The notes: generated by a model from the letters alone, not told the origin. Counted from the stretch's first letter, positions 10,891 to 24,417 are shown. The stretch is DNA of 64,000 nucleotides from Chamaecyparis obtusa (GCA_027943335.1 BSBK01005141.1:124001-188000), one strand, 5' to 3'. A program made the numbers and translations.

Positions 10891-12420
10891 ATGGTGGAAA
10901 TGAGAGCTTCCTCTCACAAGAAATCTGGAGAAGCATCCCATACCTTACCTATAACCGCTGTTAGGGGTCCAACTCTTGAAAAAATCTACAATTCTGGTCT
11001 TTACGAAGATGACGGTCTTGGCAACTTTTGATTAAAAAATGGTCACATTCCTCCTTCATCAACTCACAGAGGTAATCAATAAACTCCTCCTCAATCTATC
11101 CCAGGGAGAACTCCTACCATGTCTCAAGTAGGGACAAACTTTGGCTCTCAAAGAGCTCAATCTCAACATGGTGCAAATCAGGAACCCACACCTAAAGAAA
11201 TTGCTCAATATCAAAATGATCATAGCTTCAAATGAATGATGAAGCATTTCTTGAAAAAAGACAGAGAGGCATACTTTTTACAATTAGCTCATCAAGGAGC
11301 TAAACTTCCTCCCAACTTTAATGTTGAAGATATCATTATGCATGAGGAAGAAACTCCACTCATAGCTATGATGAAAGAGATGCATGCCATGCAAGTCAAA
11401 CTTAATAAACTTGAGAAAGAAAAGGAACCCAAGGAGTTCTCCATGGAGGCCCTATCTCCTTTTCCATTTGACAAAGACTTGTACATGCCACCATTCCCGA
11501 AAAGAGTGGAGATGCCTAAATATGATAAGTATGATGGACACTTTGATCCTCAAGATCATGTTAGAGAATTTTGTACCCAATCTATGGAGTTCATGCACGA
11601 ACCAACCTATCTGATGCATCTCTTTCCTCAATCCCTGGGGGGAGAATCCATTCATTGGTTCTCTAGATTGCCTTCTACTATCAAAACTTTTGAGGAATTA
11701 ATCAAATTATTCTATTGGCAATACTCCTACAACATTCAACATCCAGTCACCATGATTGATATCTGCAATCTCAAACAATATCTAGGAGAACCATTCCTAA
11801 CATTTCTCAAGAGATGGAGGAGGAAATTCTCTCTATATGCTAGGCCTATTCTAGAAATTGAGAAGCTAGAAATATTCATCAATAATCTTATCCTAGAGAT
11901 CAACTACCCTTTACAAATGCAAGATCATACATCTTTTGATAAGATGGTATACAATGCGATCAAAATTGAAAAAGTACTTGTGAAAAATGGAGACATCACA
12001 CTTCAAATGGACAAGTACGAATTAGGGTCCAGTTCTAAAGACAAGAACAAAAAATGGAACAAGAATAAAGGCATCGTCACAGATGGTGTTGTTGATACTA
12101 TCCATGCCCCATCAAAGGCACCAACTTTCAATCTAACTATTGGTTCACTCCTCTTGGGGAATCTTTGGAATTAGCTATAAGAACTCTAATAGCTAATAAC
12201 ATCATCTCTTTGCTTGAGATCTGACAATCTAATCCTGATCCTAAATGAAAATGGTGGAGAGAGAATGAATTCTATGATTTCCATCGGGGTAAAGGTCACA
12301 AAACTAATAACTGCTTACACTTGAAACATACTATTCAAGATCTGATTGATAAGGGAGACATCATGATTGACAATCATAAGAGCAATAATGATCATACAAC
12401 TTTCACATAACCATTTCTGA
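10891..12420 (+). pseudogene. Element E gag, decayed
   Basis: The start is ATG at 10891, after a leader of only ~150 bases (10743-10890), much shorter than in A, B and C. The frame opens with a Ser/Lys-rich N-terminus, has a stop near 11030, and continues in the same frame to the long stretch 11236-12174. That stretch includes KYDKYDGHFDPQDHVREF (near 11518), the gag core matching A and C. A frameshift near 12150 is followed by a zinc-knuckle-like segment (FYDFHRGKGHKTNNC, near 12270) in which the first Cys of the C motif is Tyr. It forms the particle shell and binds RNA in intact relatives. Confidence 0.8.
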
Positions 12421-13625
12421 AATATGGTCAAGAAGTTTCATCTTCTCAGCCTAATATGGGGGCAAAGGTCAATTATGCTTACCCTAGAAATAATGCTGTT
12501 ATCAATATGGTTGAACCTTGTCTCTCTGAGCATTGCAATGTCATCACAATTATGTGAAGAGATAGAGATCATACTTTAGCTAATGCAGTAACTCAATCAC
12601 AGGCTCAGGCACATCTAAATGGACAAATCCCAGATTCATCAAATGTCCCTAAGATGCCCTTTAATCTTTCTTCCACTTCCAAACAGAAGGCTATTTCTAA
12701 ATCTTCCAATCCTAAAGATACGAGGCCAACATATTATAGCATTGTTCAACAACTCCAACACACTAATGCAAAAATATCCATGTTTGAGTTGCTTCGAATA
12801 TCTCTAGCTCGTAGAGCCATTCTAGACAAAGCTTTGCTCAGATCCAATGTTCCTGATGACCTTGATTTAGATAGGTTCTAGACTATGGCTGGACATCTTA
12901 CGTCTCCATAGTATATATCCTTTTTAGAGGAAGATGAAAACTCCTTGAGTCACCCGCATAACCAGCCCTTGCACATATAAGTCTTGATCCAGAACCGTAG
13001 AGTCAAACATGTGTTGATAGATGAAGGTGTTGGCATAAACATTTGTTCTTACAGCTTGGTCACACAATTGGAATTTTCAAAATTGGCTATTGATCCCAGA
13101 AAGAAAATAGCTATAAAAGCCTATTGTGAACAAGAAAGATCTTCTAAAGGAACCATTGTCTTACCTATCAGAGCAGGTCTAGTTATCAAAGATACTATAT
13201 GTCAAGTTCTTGATCTACCTTTGGCTTACAACATTCTTCTAGGGAGACCATGGATACATGAGATGAAGGCTATTCCTTCTACATTTTACCAATGCTTGAA
13301 ATTTACTTATGAAGGAGTAGAGGTCACTATTCCAGTAGACATATCCACCACTTGCAATACATTGAAGGAAAGTGCAAATAAAATTATGCCTAATAACAGA
13401 GAATCTTCCATTGAGCCAACAAAAGAAGCATCCACATCTAAAATGGAAGATCTTGCAAAAGAGGTCAATATCAAAGAAAATGGTATGGGAGAATATACTA
13501 TAGAACCAGTCTTATCTTTGACATCTCTACCTATCTCACCTAAGTCTTATGGACAATCTTTAAAACAGTCCAAACTAGACTCTAAAGAACCTCTTGAGGA
13601 ATATAAAAAGAATTTTGTAACATAA
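12421..13625 (+). pseudogene. Element E protease, decayed
   Basis: The linker 12421-12880 leads into a block with AKISMFELLRISLARRAIL, homologous to the pre-protease region of A, B and C. The retropepsin core starts near 12984 with active-site segment LIDEGVGINICS (near 13014) and ends with PLAYNILLGRPWIHEM (near 13220). The Asp is followed by Glu-Gly where B and C have Gly-Gly, so activity is doubtful. Stops occur near 12881, 12912 and 12979, and at 13623-13625. Confidence 0.75.
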
Positions 13626-14441
13626 CAAGTCTCCAAGAAAGAATTTGAAGAAGATGAAGCTGTGCTTACATGGCTATACAAAGATGAACTTGAATCTCAA
13701 GCTATTCCAACTAGTGACTCTACAGTATCCAAAATCCCTTCTAAGGCATATGGTCTAGGAGATAAACTCATAGTTAAAATGGGATATTCAGGTAAAGAAC
13801 CTCTAGGAGTTAGAGGAAAAGGTCTTATAACACCTATTTCACATACTAGTAGGGAAAACAAAGATACTATTTGCTTAGGCTTTAAAAAGAAACCCTTCCA
13901 CCTCAAAGGTAATTGTTCCCATGTCATAGAGTAGATCACACCAAGAGAACCCCTTCTTAAGAAGGAAGAAATTGAACCATCAGATAGCGATTTAGATAGC
14001 TTAGAACTTGTTCCTTATGAGCGTTTGCCTAAGGAAATCATAGACCTTCTTGATGCTGAAGATGATCCAATCAAAATAATTAATGTAGTAGAAACACAAA
14101 AACCTACTATCAATCAAGATATAGTTGCAACATAAGAACCAGCTAATCTTGAAGACAATAAAAAAGAGGAAGGTGGTAGTTATTCTGAGACAGATTCTCA
14201 TGAGTATGAATTCAAATCAGAATTTGAGGGTAACCCTTCTTGGGGTATTCATCCTGACTTTACTCATGCTCTTAGATTTCCTAGAGGCATAGATGAAGAA
14301 TCTAATGACTATGAATGGGGAGCCATTCCAGAAGAAGATGAGCTGATTACAGAGAAACATATTGATGTTATTTACCAATATGCACCTAAACCCAATGTGA
14401 GTCTAGAGTGAAATGATGAACCTATCGAGTCTGATCCACCT
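13626..14441 (+). pseudogene. Element E G-patch-like segment and acidic linker
   Basis: A G-patch-like run (GLGDKLIVKMGYSGKEPLG) lies near 13752-13810, comparable to C near 53650-53720. It is followed by a Glu/Asp-rich linker, with stops near 13934, 14134 and 14410. No enzymatic domain is recognised. The same layout, protease then G-patch-like then acidic linker, is present in A and C. Confidence 0.6.
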
Positions 14442-16252
14442 ATGGCTGAATTGGACTCCCACAATGAAATTGAGCCTATTCATGAATTGAATGTCTTAAG
14501 TTGTAATATCACATTTGAACTCGAGTGTCGGGTTAGGACCAATGATGACATATCCATATCCATAAACACTATCTCCCAATCTTTCCCCATTTTGACTATC
14601 CAACATCCTGAACTTCTTGATCAGACCTCCAGAAATCTGAGCCATGGTATTTATACCTTCTTGAATGACTATGCCCTTGCTTGCTACCTCAATGCAGTTG
14701 AGCCTATGAGGACTTCCATTAGTGAACCGAGCATTAGCATGACAGAGTCAGACATCAAGTATCTTAGTCAAAAAAATAAGAATAAGAATGAAAAGAAAAG
14801 GAGTTATGAGGGTGAAAACCACTTTTTGGCAGTCTTAGAACCTACAAAAGTAAAAATAAAAGACGTATCCAAAGGTGAAAACCTCTTTGAGGTGCCTAAG
14901 GATGAGATATTTGATGTCCTTCTGAGTCATTTACAGGATAGAGCTCCAGTTCTAATTGAGCCCACTCAATCCATCAATTTGGGAACAACAGAAGAGCCAC
15001 AGTTGATTCATGTAGCACAATCTTTATCAGAAGAAGAGAAGCAAAAATTTACTACATTCCTAACAGAAAAGAAGATCAACTTTGCATGGAAATATTTAGA
15101 TATGCCAGGGTTGGATCCTAATCTTATAATGCATCATTTATCTATAGCTCCAAATGTCAAACCTTTCAAGCAAAAATTGAGAAGGATGCATCCTCATGTT
15201 GCACTTTTGGTAAAAGCTAAATTAGAGAAGCTCCTGAAAGCCGGATTCATCCAAGTTATTAACTATGCAAAATGGATCTCTAATATTGTACCCATTTCTA
15301 AACTAGACAAATCAATAAGAGTATGCACAAACTTTAGAGATGTGAATAGAGCATTCCCTAAGGATGATTTTCCACTACCTAACATTGATATGATAGTGGA
15401 CATGACTGCGGGTTTTGAGATGTATTCCTTAATGGATGGTTTTTCTGGATATAATCAAATAAAAATTTCTCCAGAAGATCAAGAGAAAACTGCTTTCACA
15501 TGTGCATGGGGCACCTTCTGCTAGAATGTCATGCCATTTGGGCTTAAGAATGCTAGTGCTACATATTAGAGAGCTATGACATCTATTTTTCATGACATGA
15601 TGCATAGGACTATGGAGGATTATGTTGATGATACTTTAGTAAAATCTATGATTAGAGATGAACATCTAAATGACTTGAGCAAGATACTAGACAGAATGGA
15701 AAATTTAGTCTCAGACTAAATCCTAAGAAATGTGCTTTTGGTGTCACTTCTGGAAAACTCTTAGGATACATAGTCTAAAAGAAGGGCATTGAAGTTGATC
15801 CAACTAAAGTAAAGGCTATCATGGAAATGCAATCTCCAAAGAATATTAGTCAAATGAGGATGTTGCAAGGAAGAGTTCAATCTATCAAAAGATTCATATC
15901 ACAGCTAGCAGACATATCACAACCTTTTACAAAAACATTACATAAAGGTGTGACATTTGTGTGGAATGATGAATGTGAGAAAAAATTTAACCATATCAAG
16001 AAGTATCTATCAAATCCTCCTATCTTGATGCCTCCCATTCGAGGGAAGCCTTTGATCTTATATGTCTCTGCTACAGATACATCACTGGGGGCATTGCTTG
16101 CACAACATGATGAGAACAAAAAGGAAAGAGCTATATACTATATCAATAGAACATTGGTTGCATATGAAAAGAATTATTCAATGATTGAGAAAGCTTGTCT
16201 AGCTATGATATTTGCATCATAGAAATAGAGACATTACATGTTAGCTCATACC
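14442..16252 (+). pseudogene. Element E reverse transcriptase and start of RNase H, truncated by F
   Basis: The open stretch 14442-15524 covers the linker end and RT fingers/palm: VKPFKQKLRRMHPHVALLVK near 15160 and GFSGYNQIKISPEDQEKTAF near 15440. The catalytic YVDD follows near 15622-15633. A one-base deletion near 15700 shifts the frame, which continues through 15716-16222 (RT thumb/connection and the first RNase H, with YVSATDTSLGALLAQ). Homology ends at about 16252, in the middle of the RNase H connection segment (MLAHT), where fragment F begins. About 1 kb of RNase H sequence present in C is missing. Confidence 0.85.
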
Positions 16253-17676
16253 TAAGTATCATGATCATGACTATAGTTCACAAGGATATTGTATGGAGTA
16301 GAATCCAACTTAGAACCCTATACAACAAGGTCATAGGGTATATGGTCATTCTGAAGTAACTGGGTATGATGCCGAGAATGTTCCACATAAAAACAATCAT
16401 GATGGTCCTAGAAGACCTAGAGTTGGTTTTGATACTTTAAATATAGAAAGCAATTATGATGAGTACCTTGATCAAGATCTTTCAAACAATCAAAACTTAT
16501 GGAGGCCTAACTATGAGGATGTAAATGGAAACAACCAGAATCAGAGGAACCTTACACAGAGAAATATGGTTAGGAATAATATTCAAAACAACTGCCAGAG
16601 CAACAATCCTAATAGTGGGCAGGAGCAATAGATGTCAGGAAGTTAATGAAAGGTATAAACCATTAGATTTATCGGAAGTAATATGTTATCCTGACCCTAT
16701 ACCAAATAAATTGAAGATTGCTATTCCTAAATTTACGGGGGATGGATCTCAGCTAGCAGAACAACATGTTATTAATGTGAAGAATACTGTTTATGAATAT
16801 GACATTACACATGAAGATGTGTGCATGAAAATGTTAGTTCTTTCACTCAAGGATGGTGCCGATGAGTGGTATAGGAATTTGCTAGATGGATCAATCACTA
16901 GTTGGTAGAACTTCGTTGATCAGTTTATAGAAGAGTTCTGGGATCACAAGGACCCATCATTTGCAACTCACGAATTAACCACTATGAGGAAAAACACAAA
17001 TGAGACAGTGAAGGAATTTAATAAGAGATTTAATAGGGTGTTGAACAAGATTCCAAAAGACATTCGCCCTGTGGACTCTTTTCTGATTACCTTCTACTTG
17101 AAAGCCTTTGATGTGAAGATGAACTATGAGATAAGATCTCATAACCCAACAACCTTGTAACAGGCTTTCAAGAATGCTCTTAATATTGAAAACAATAGGA
17201 TAGCTGCCGGAAGGATTGATAAGAGAAGTGATCCTAAGCTTTTTGACCCCACTGCCCCGAAGAAGAATGATGATAATGATAAAATGGATGAATTAGTGAG
17301 TCTAATGAAGAATTTGCAACCAAATAAAGATAATTTTCAAGCAGGGAGACAGGATAGAAATTTCAACAGAAATGATAAGTATAGGTTACATGATATGCCT
17401 TACCATACTGAGTGGAAAGATAGAAGGCCAGTAAAGAAGTAGATGGATACTCCAGATCCTCTCAAGAAAAATAATCATTTCATAGTGGATGAGTTGTGGT
17501 GTGAGATTTGCAAAATGCCTCACCCTTAGGATCAATGCCTTATAGCACAAAAGGTTTTAGAAGAAGAAAACCAAGGATATGAAGAGAGGCCTATGATAAA
17601 TGCTCTTTCATCCACACCCTTTTGGTCAGGAGACAGTGATGATTTAGATGGGGAATATGTGCCAGATGAAAGCTAA
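16253..17676 (+). pseudogene. Fragment F gag, 5'-truncated
   Basis: Asn-rich sequence near 16400-16630 leads into the gag core at about 16660-17230 (IAIPKFTGDGSQLAEQHV, near 16720; then KMLVLSLKDGADEWYRNLL near 16828). Stops are scattered, for example at 16630, 16906, 17158, 17440 and 17527. A Cys/His segment (CEICKMPHP, near 17500) is a candidate zinc knuckle. The gag start is absent because the fragment is cut at its left end. The product would be the particle protein of a Tat-like element. Confidence 0.75.
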
Positions 17677-19923
17677 AGGAGGTTGGGATACCAACAAGAG
17701 CAGCAAGTCTTCTCAGATGATGATAGGGGTCCGGTTGTTAGAAGGACAAAAAAAGAAGAAAGAGAGGCTTACATTGTAGCAGCGATGGAACAAGTGCTTA
17801 GCAAATATCAGTTAAGGAATAGGAATGTGAACTTAGGAAATGAACAAGCAGCAGGGATGTACAAGATTTCAAACAAGAACACTGAGATAAAGAGGTCAAA
17901 GGTAGATGTCCCTAGAAAGAAAATTGATCAAACATCAAAGATAAGCAAACCTATGGATAGACAGAGCAATGGTAAGGAAATTTCAAACTGTACTTCTTTT
18001 ATGTCTCAAGCATTATCTCAGGTGAAACTTTCTATCCCTCTAATGGAAATAGTTAAATTAACTGATTGCAGGAATGAAACGATCAAGTTAATAAATGATG
18101 TTGTTAAAAAAGATGCAAAGGAACAAAAAGATAATGAAGAATTACCAGTTATTTACTTAGGAACTTCTATTAATGAAGAAGCTACTAAAGTAGATCCCTT
18201 CTTTCTTACTTTATTGATAAATAATAAATTGGTTAAAAATTATATGTTAGATTCTGGGGTAGCGGTTAATATTATGCCTCATGAAGCAATGAAAGAATTA
18301 GGGATGAATGTGGATACTACTTATGGAAAGTGTTATGCTATGGACAATAGATCAGTTCCAGTTATCGGAATAATGAAAAATGTAGAATTTAAGTTTCCTG
18401 CATGTCCTGAAAAATCTTATAAAATAGATATTACTATAGTTGAAGTACCACCTAGTTATGGAATGTTATTATCTAGACAATGGTCTAACTTGGTAGGTGG
18501 AAATATTCAATTAGATCTATCTTATGCTTCTATCCCAGTGAATGATAGGATTGTGAGGATCGATAGAGAACCAAGATCTACCTACATCATTGAAGACATT
18601 GATCCAAGCCAGGTTATGCATTTCTGCCACACTGACATGGAGAATTTTCAGGTGAGAATTCATAAGAACTTTATTGAAAATACTAGTCCTATCAAAATAT
18701 TTGCCAAGGAAAACAATGATCTCATGTGGAAAATGTTTTTTGATGGATCATGTAGTAAAAATGGTAATGGAGCCGGTGTAGTATTTGTGTCCCCAAATGG
18801 AAAATCTTTTAAATATTCCTTTTTGTTACCATTTGAATGTACTAACAACACCGCAGAATACAAAGCACTCTTACTAGGTCTAAAAATAGCAGGTAAGCAT
18901 GGTATCAAAATTATTTCTATTTATGGTGATTCTGAATTAATTGTATCTCAGATTAGGGATAAGTTTATTACTAAGAATCACATCTTAAAAAGGTACAAAA
19001 ATGAAGTGTGGGATTCTATAGAAGTTTTTGATGCTTTTTCGGTAACATGGATAGATAGATTTGAGAATATTCTTGCTGATTTCATGGCTAACCTAGCAGT
19101 TAAGCATAATGATATCCCATGTGAAGATATTGTGCAGATAGAGATCAAACCAAGGCCATCAATACCTGATAACGTTTATAATTGGAAAGTCTTTGATAGC
19201 GATAGAGACATCATAAAATTTCTTGCATGTGAGGAAAGGTACGAAGATCAATTCATTGATTTAAATGCTTATGTTGAAACAGTAGATGAAAATGATACTT
19301 TATTTGGAAAAGATGTAATTCAGCTTAAAACTAATAAAATTCCTAAGGGACTTGTTACACTAGAGAAAATGTTTGATAGTAAAGATTCTAATGGTAATGA
19401 AAAATTGGAAAACACTAATATAGAGGAAGTGGAAAAGATAAATCTAGGAAATGAACATGCTCCTAAAGAAATTTTCATTGGTAAAAAGTTAACTCCTAAA
19501 ATTAGATCTGATATTGTTAATCTTCTTAGAAAGTATAGACATGTGTTTGCCTGGTCCTATGGCGATCTTAAGGCCTATAGAGAGGACTTATTTCAACATG
19601 AAATACCTTTAAGATCCGATGCAAAACCTTTTAGACAAAGGCAGAGACCGATAAATCCAACCTTGGCTCCCAAAATGAAAGAGGAACTCATTAAGATGAG
19701 GGATGCTGGTATCATAAAGCCAATTAGGCACTCCACTTGGGTTTCAAACTTGGTCCCTGTTAGGAAAAAGAATGGAGATATTAGGCTTTGTGTGGATTTT
19801 AGAAATTTAAATATATCTTCATTAAAAGATAATTATGCACTACCAAACATGGAAGCATTATTGCAAAAGGTTACAGGAAATGAATTGTTATCCATGATGG
19901 ACGGGTTCTCCAGGTATAACTAG
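17677..19923 (+). pseudogene. Fragment F protease, upstream RNase H and N-terminal RT
   Basis: This is a continuous open stretch of about 746 codons with no stop; the frame also runs upstream, so the first codon is not a true start. Order: a Lys-rich region; retropepsin with a canonical DSG at 18250-18258 (MLDSGVAVNIM); an RNase H fold at 18724-19110 with all four expected acidic residues (FDG 18742, AEYKA 18856, GDSEL 18928, ADFMA 19078); a linker with KIPKGLVTLEKMF; then RT fingers/palm (PFRQRQRPINPTLAPKMKEE, 19627 on) through MMDGFSRYN. The RNase H resembles the archaeal-type domain that sits after RT in C (56248-56620). Its position before RT is the striking point. Confidence 0.85.
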
Positions 19924-20990
19924 GTTAAAGTGAAAGAGGAAGAACAATACAAAACAACATTCACCACGCCATGGGGTACATATGTTTATGCAAGAATGCC
20001 ATTTGGGCTTACAAATGCAGGAGCTACTTTTCAGAGGGCCATGGACATTGCCTTTGAGGAATTCATCAATATTATCATGGTAGTATATCAGGATGACATC
20101 ACAGCTTATTCCAAGAAAGCAGAAGATCATTGCAGACATCTAGAGAAAATCTTCAAAAGAGCTCTCGAATATGGAATATCTTTAAACCCAAAGAAATGTC
20201 ATTTTGGGGTAACTGAGGGTAAACTCCTTGGTCATATAGTTTCCAAGGAAGGAGTCAGAATAGATCCAGAAAGAATCAAAGCAATTGATAAAGTTCCAAT
20301 CCCTAAAAATGTTAAAGGAATTCAATCTTTCCTTGGACAAATCAACTTTGTGAGATGGTTTGTCCCAAACTTTTCAAAAATCATAAAACCTATTGCAAAG
20401 ATGTTAAAGAAGGGTGCAGTGATAAAGTGGATAGATGAGGCTTTAGAAGCATTTGCTAGTATCAAGAAAGCAATCAAGGAAGCACCAATTTTGAAGTCAC
20501 CTGATTTTTCAAAACCATTTCAATTGTTCTCATTTGCTTCTTTCCACACCATAGCAGCAGTCCTGTTATAGAAAAATGATGAAGGATATGAGCAACCTAT
20601 AGCTTTCTTTAGTAAAACTCTCCAACCTTCTGAGCTGAGTTATGACATACATGAAAAACAAGATTATGCATTGGTTAAGTCGGTAAAGTTATTTAGACCC
20701 TATCTAGTTGGGGCCAAAATTGTGGCTTATGTTCCGAATGCAGCAACTAAGGACATTTTAAGGCAATCAGAGGTTACAGGAAGAAGATGTCGATGGATAA
20801 ATTAGATTCAAGAGTTTGACATTGAGATTCAAATCACCAAGTTAATCAGAGGAAAAGGGTTGGCTAAGCTTATGGCAGAAACAAATTTAGATGCAATACA
20901 GGTCAACCAAGTAGATTTAGAAGAAGCTGAGATGAGTATTGAGCATTGTCCATGGTATACAGACATAGTATATTTTCTAAAACACATGAA
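19924..20990 (+). pseudogene. Fragment F RT catalytic core and second RNase H
   Basis: The frame continues after a TAG at 19921-19923. RT motifs: MPFGLTNAGATFQRAMD (near 20000) and the catalytic YQDD at 20086-20097. Thumb and connection follow (LNPKKCHFGVTEGKLLGHIV). A stop at 20569-20571 falls inside the gypsy-type RNase H (FSFASFHTIAAVLL, then EQPIAFFSKTL and IAYVPNAATKDIL). The usual first catalytic Asp is replaced in the FSFAS segment, so this RNase H is probably inactive. Further stops are near 20803 and 20998. Confidence 0.85.
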
Positions 20991-22209
20991 ATGTTGAGAA
21001 GGTCTGAATGATAACCAAAAAAGAACTATAAAGTTACAAGCATCAAGATATGTGCTGATTCAAGGAGATCTATATTGGAAAAATAATGACGGTATTCTCC
21101 TATTTTGTGTAGACACCTATCAAGCTGAGTCAGTGATTAAAGATTTACATGATGGGGTGTGCGGTGGCCATTTTTCAGCTAAGACAACAGCTCACAAGAT
21201 ATTGAAAGATGGGTATTACTGGCCTCATGTGTTCAAGGATTGCCATGATTATGTTAGAAAGTGTGAATCCTGTCAGAAATTTTTTGGAAAATTGAAATAC
21301 AACGGTGCTTTACCTCTTATTTCGTTATAGACTGAGGAACCTTTCAAAATGTGGGGAATAGATTTTATCAGAGAAATTGCAGATGCTTTGAGTGGGGGTC
21401 ATAAATGGATATTGGTTGCAACCGATTATTTTACAAAGTGGGTTGAAGCTATACCTACAAGACAAGCAACAAGCAAGGTGGTTATTAAGTTTTTGATAGA
21501 TAATATACTTACCAGATTTGGGGTACTGTGTAAAATTATTTGTGACAATGGTATGTGCTTTAGATCTAAAGAATTCATAGAATTTTGTGAGAAATATGGC
21601 ATAAATCTATCTTATTCATCTCCGTATCATCCACAAGGGAATGGTCAAGCAAAATCGAGCAATAAGAATATATTGAAGATTATTAGAAGAATGTTGAATA
21701 ACAATAAAAAAGCTTGGGACTCTAAACTAAATCTAGCTATATGGGCAGACAGAGTTACAGTGAAGAGATCGACAGGTTTTGCTCCTTATGAGTTAGTTTA
21801 TGGAAAACAAGCAAGATTACCATTGAACAACCTCTTACCAGTATACAAATTTATTCAAGAAGAAGAGCTTGAGGATGTAAAATTTATGGAAGACCGACTG
21901 AGCCAGTTATTAGAGTTAGACGAGATGAGAAGAATAGCACAAGAAAAGAATATTCATCAACAAAAGCAGATTAAGACCTTGCATGATAAAAGAGCATCTG
22001 ATAGACCTTTCAAAGAGGGTGATTGGGTGTTGAAGTGGAATGCAAAAGATCAAGACAAAGGAAAACATGGTAAGTTCGAGGCATTGTGGTTAGGACCTTA
22101 CATGGTGGTTTCAAAAGCAGGTGAAAATTCTTATTATTTACAGGGCACTGATGAAGTCCTTCAAGAGTTCCCCACCCATGGTCAATATTTGAAACCATTT
22201 TTATCTTAA
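20991..22209 (+). pseudogene. Fragment F integrase
   Basis: Zinc-binding HHCC domain: LHDGVCGGHF (near 21150), then CESCQKF (near 21265). A TAG at 21328-21330 splits it from the core. Catalytic core: first Asp in VATDYFTKW (21424), second Asp in CDNGMCF (21544). The third acidic residue is Lys: GQAKSSNK (codon 21652-21654) where relatives have Glu. The C-terminal domain continues to a stop at 22207-22209 (LGPYMVVSKAGENSYYL). The Glu-to-Lys change and the stop make it catalytically dead. Confidence 0.85.
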
Positions 22210-22604
22210 AAGAGGAAGTATTCCCTAACTTGTATATAATTTTTATTTATTTTATTTAAAAGTATCATGTTTCTTTTCTTACTATGGTCTGCTTTTCCAG
22301 AGACAGCTGGGATCTCGCTGCATCCAGAGATGAACGCACGTCCCCAATAAGAGCCACTGTTGATACCAAAAATTTCTATGCCTAAAAAATCAAGACGACA
22401 GGGAAGTATACTATATATCTATCATATTTTATAAATTTCCTTTGATAAAAATAAAAATAAGTGAAAATGCATCCTATGTTTGTCTTTTACTATGATGATT
22501 GATTTATTAATTTCATTTTATTGTAGCCATTTGAAATAAAGAATAGCTTATTTTAAAATAAAATGAATGAATATTAAAGAGGTAGAGCGAAAAGGCAGCG
22601 ATCG

Positions 22605-22672
22605 GGAGTTGAACACTCAACCTCTCAAGCCGGCCTTTTGTTCTACCTATCTACTCTCCTACCCCCTAACCA
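22605..22672 (-). other. tRNA-derived Pol III promoter-like segment
   Basis: On the minus strand, TGGTTAGGGGG (22672-22662) resembles an A box, and TGTTCAACTCC (22615-22605) matches a B box except at its first base; they are 46 bases apart. I could not fold it into a full cloverleaf: the T-stem does not pair. It is a possible SINE or tRNA relic within F's tail. Confidence 0.25.
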
Positions 22673-24417
22673 ATTGTCCTATGTTATTCCTTGAGAATTT
22701 GGGTAGTAATTATGGTATAAATTTTAGAGTTTTTATTTCCCTTTTAATAATTTGAAAATAATTATTAGAATATTGAAGTTTTTTGTACATGATTTTTTTA
22801 AAAAGGGATTTTGTAGTTTACATGATTTGCTTTTTACTAGTGTGATTTACTTTAATAAAAATTAGTTCCTAATTTACCTAAAGTGAAAAGTGTATTAATG
22901 TAAATTCACATTAAGAGGATTACTATGTTTTAGGATTTGAAACATTATTAATTGATGTTGATTTTTAGTTTTCAAATCCTTAAATATAATCTTGAAATCT
23001 TACTATAATTTTATTTTTAATTCCAAAATTAAACTCATACGATAAAATGAGCTTAATTGATTATATGTTACCATATGTGATTTATTTGTAATCTTTTCAC
23101 TTTAGGAATAATAATTAATTGATTTGAAGTATATTCTTTATTTTATTTTTTACCTTCATTTCATTTTGTGTTTTATAAAATGATTATAAAATTGTTTTTA
23201 TTTGTCACATTTGAGTTATTACTTTACAAACAAAATTAACACTTTATCTATGTGAATCCTTTAAAAAAAATTATTATTAAGGTGATTATTCCCATATTTC
23301 AAAAAAGGTTATGACCTTTTTACCCTAATATTTTAGGTTATGCATTATTAATGTAATGTTTATGTTCGATAAACAATAGTAAGCAACTCATGACTAATTA
23401 TTTAAATTCTATGAGTAATTTTATTACTTGTGTAATTATATCATGAGTTTATGTTTTTTGATATATATTATTAATTAATGATTAAAATCATTTGTATTTA
23501 ATTGATAGTTTAATGTAATGATTTTAATTTTAAAATTTTATTGAATGAATATTTAACCTTAAATGTTTGTGTGCAGGAATTACATTTGCAGATGACTATG
23601 CACATTGTCCGAAAATGATAACAAATCAAATTTTTTGAAGGGGAATTATTTCCTTAAAAACTATTGTAATAGTTTATTTGATAATTTTTAGGGTTAGTTG
23701 GGGATTAGGTTTCTGTGAACAGAGATGACTTTTCACAGACAACCTTTGGTAAACATATTTATATGCAAACATTTGTAAACAAAAGGGGACGAAAAAAATA
23801 CATTTGGAATACATTGGAAAATGGGATGATTGCTCTTGCTTTGGAATCATATGAAATTATTGGATCAAATTATAGGTCAAGTGGTTTTTGAAGTTTAATT
23901 GCTGAATTCACTGGTAACGTCTGTTCCTCTGTGATTGTTTTGAATTCGATGCTTTGGATAAAGTATATTTTCTTTATTTGAGATTATTGTATTGCAATTG
24001 CAAATAGGAATCTGAGAACTACGTCAGATTAGTTTTCTATTGTGTATGGCTAAGCATGCCCTTTGGATGTTATTAAATTCAATCGGTTTGTCCTTTGGAA
24101 ATTAAAATCTTTTTGAATAGTTGTCTTCCTGTTGCTATTGTTATTTGATCAATTTCAATTGATAGATTTCTTATAATCTGTCTCCAAAGTTATATTTAAT
24201 TCAAGTTTTCATTTTGTTGTTAATAGATAAAATTGAATGAATTTTGGCAGTAGACTTCAATTAAAGTAATCACACATATTTTTCATTTCTGATCAGGAGT
24301 AGGCACTGGTCTTTATTTTAAGTATAGTTAATTTTTATTATCCTTTTATTATGGCAATTCTTTAGATTATTTTGTTTATTCATTTAGGAAAAATCATTAA
24401 TTTTAGGTTTACCAGCC

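Noticed and set aside
16253..16520. A hidden 5' LTR for fragment F
   Set aside because: The sequence translates as gag-like Asn-rich protein from the border on, with no TG...CA repeat, TATA box or primer-binding site.
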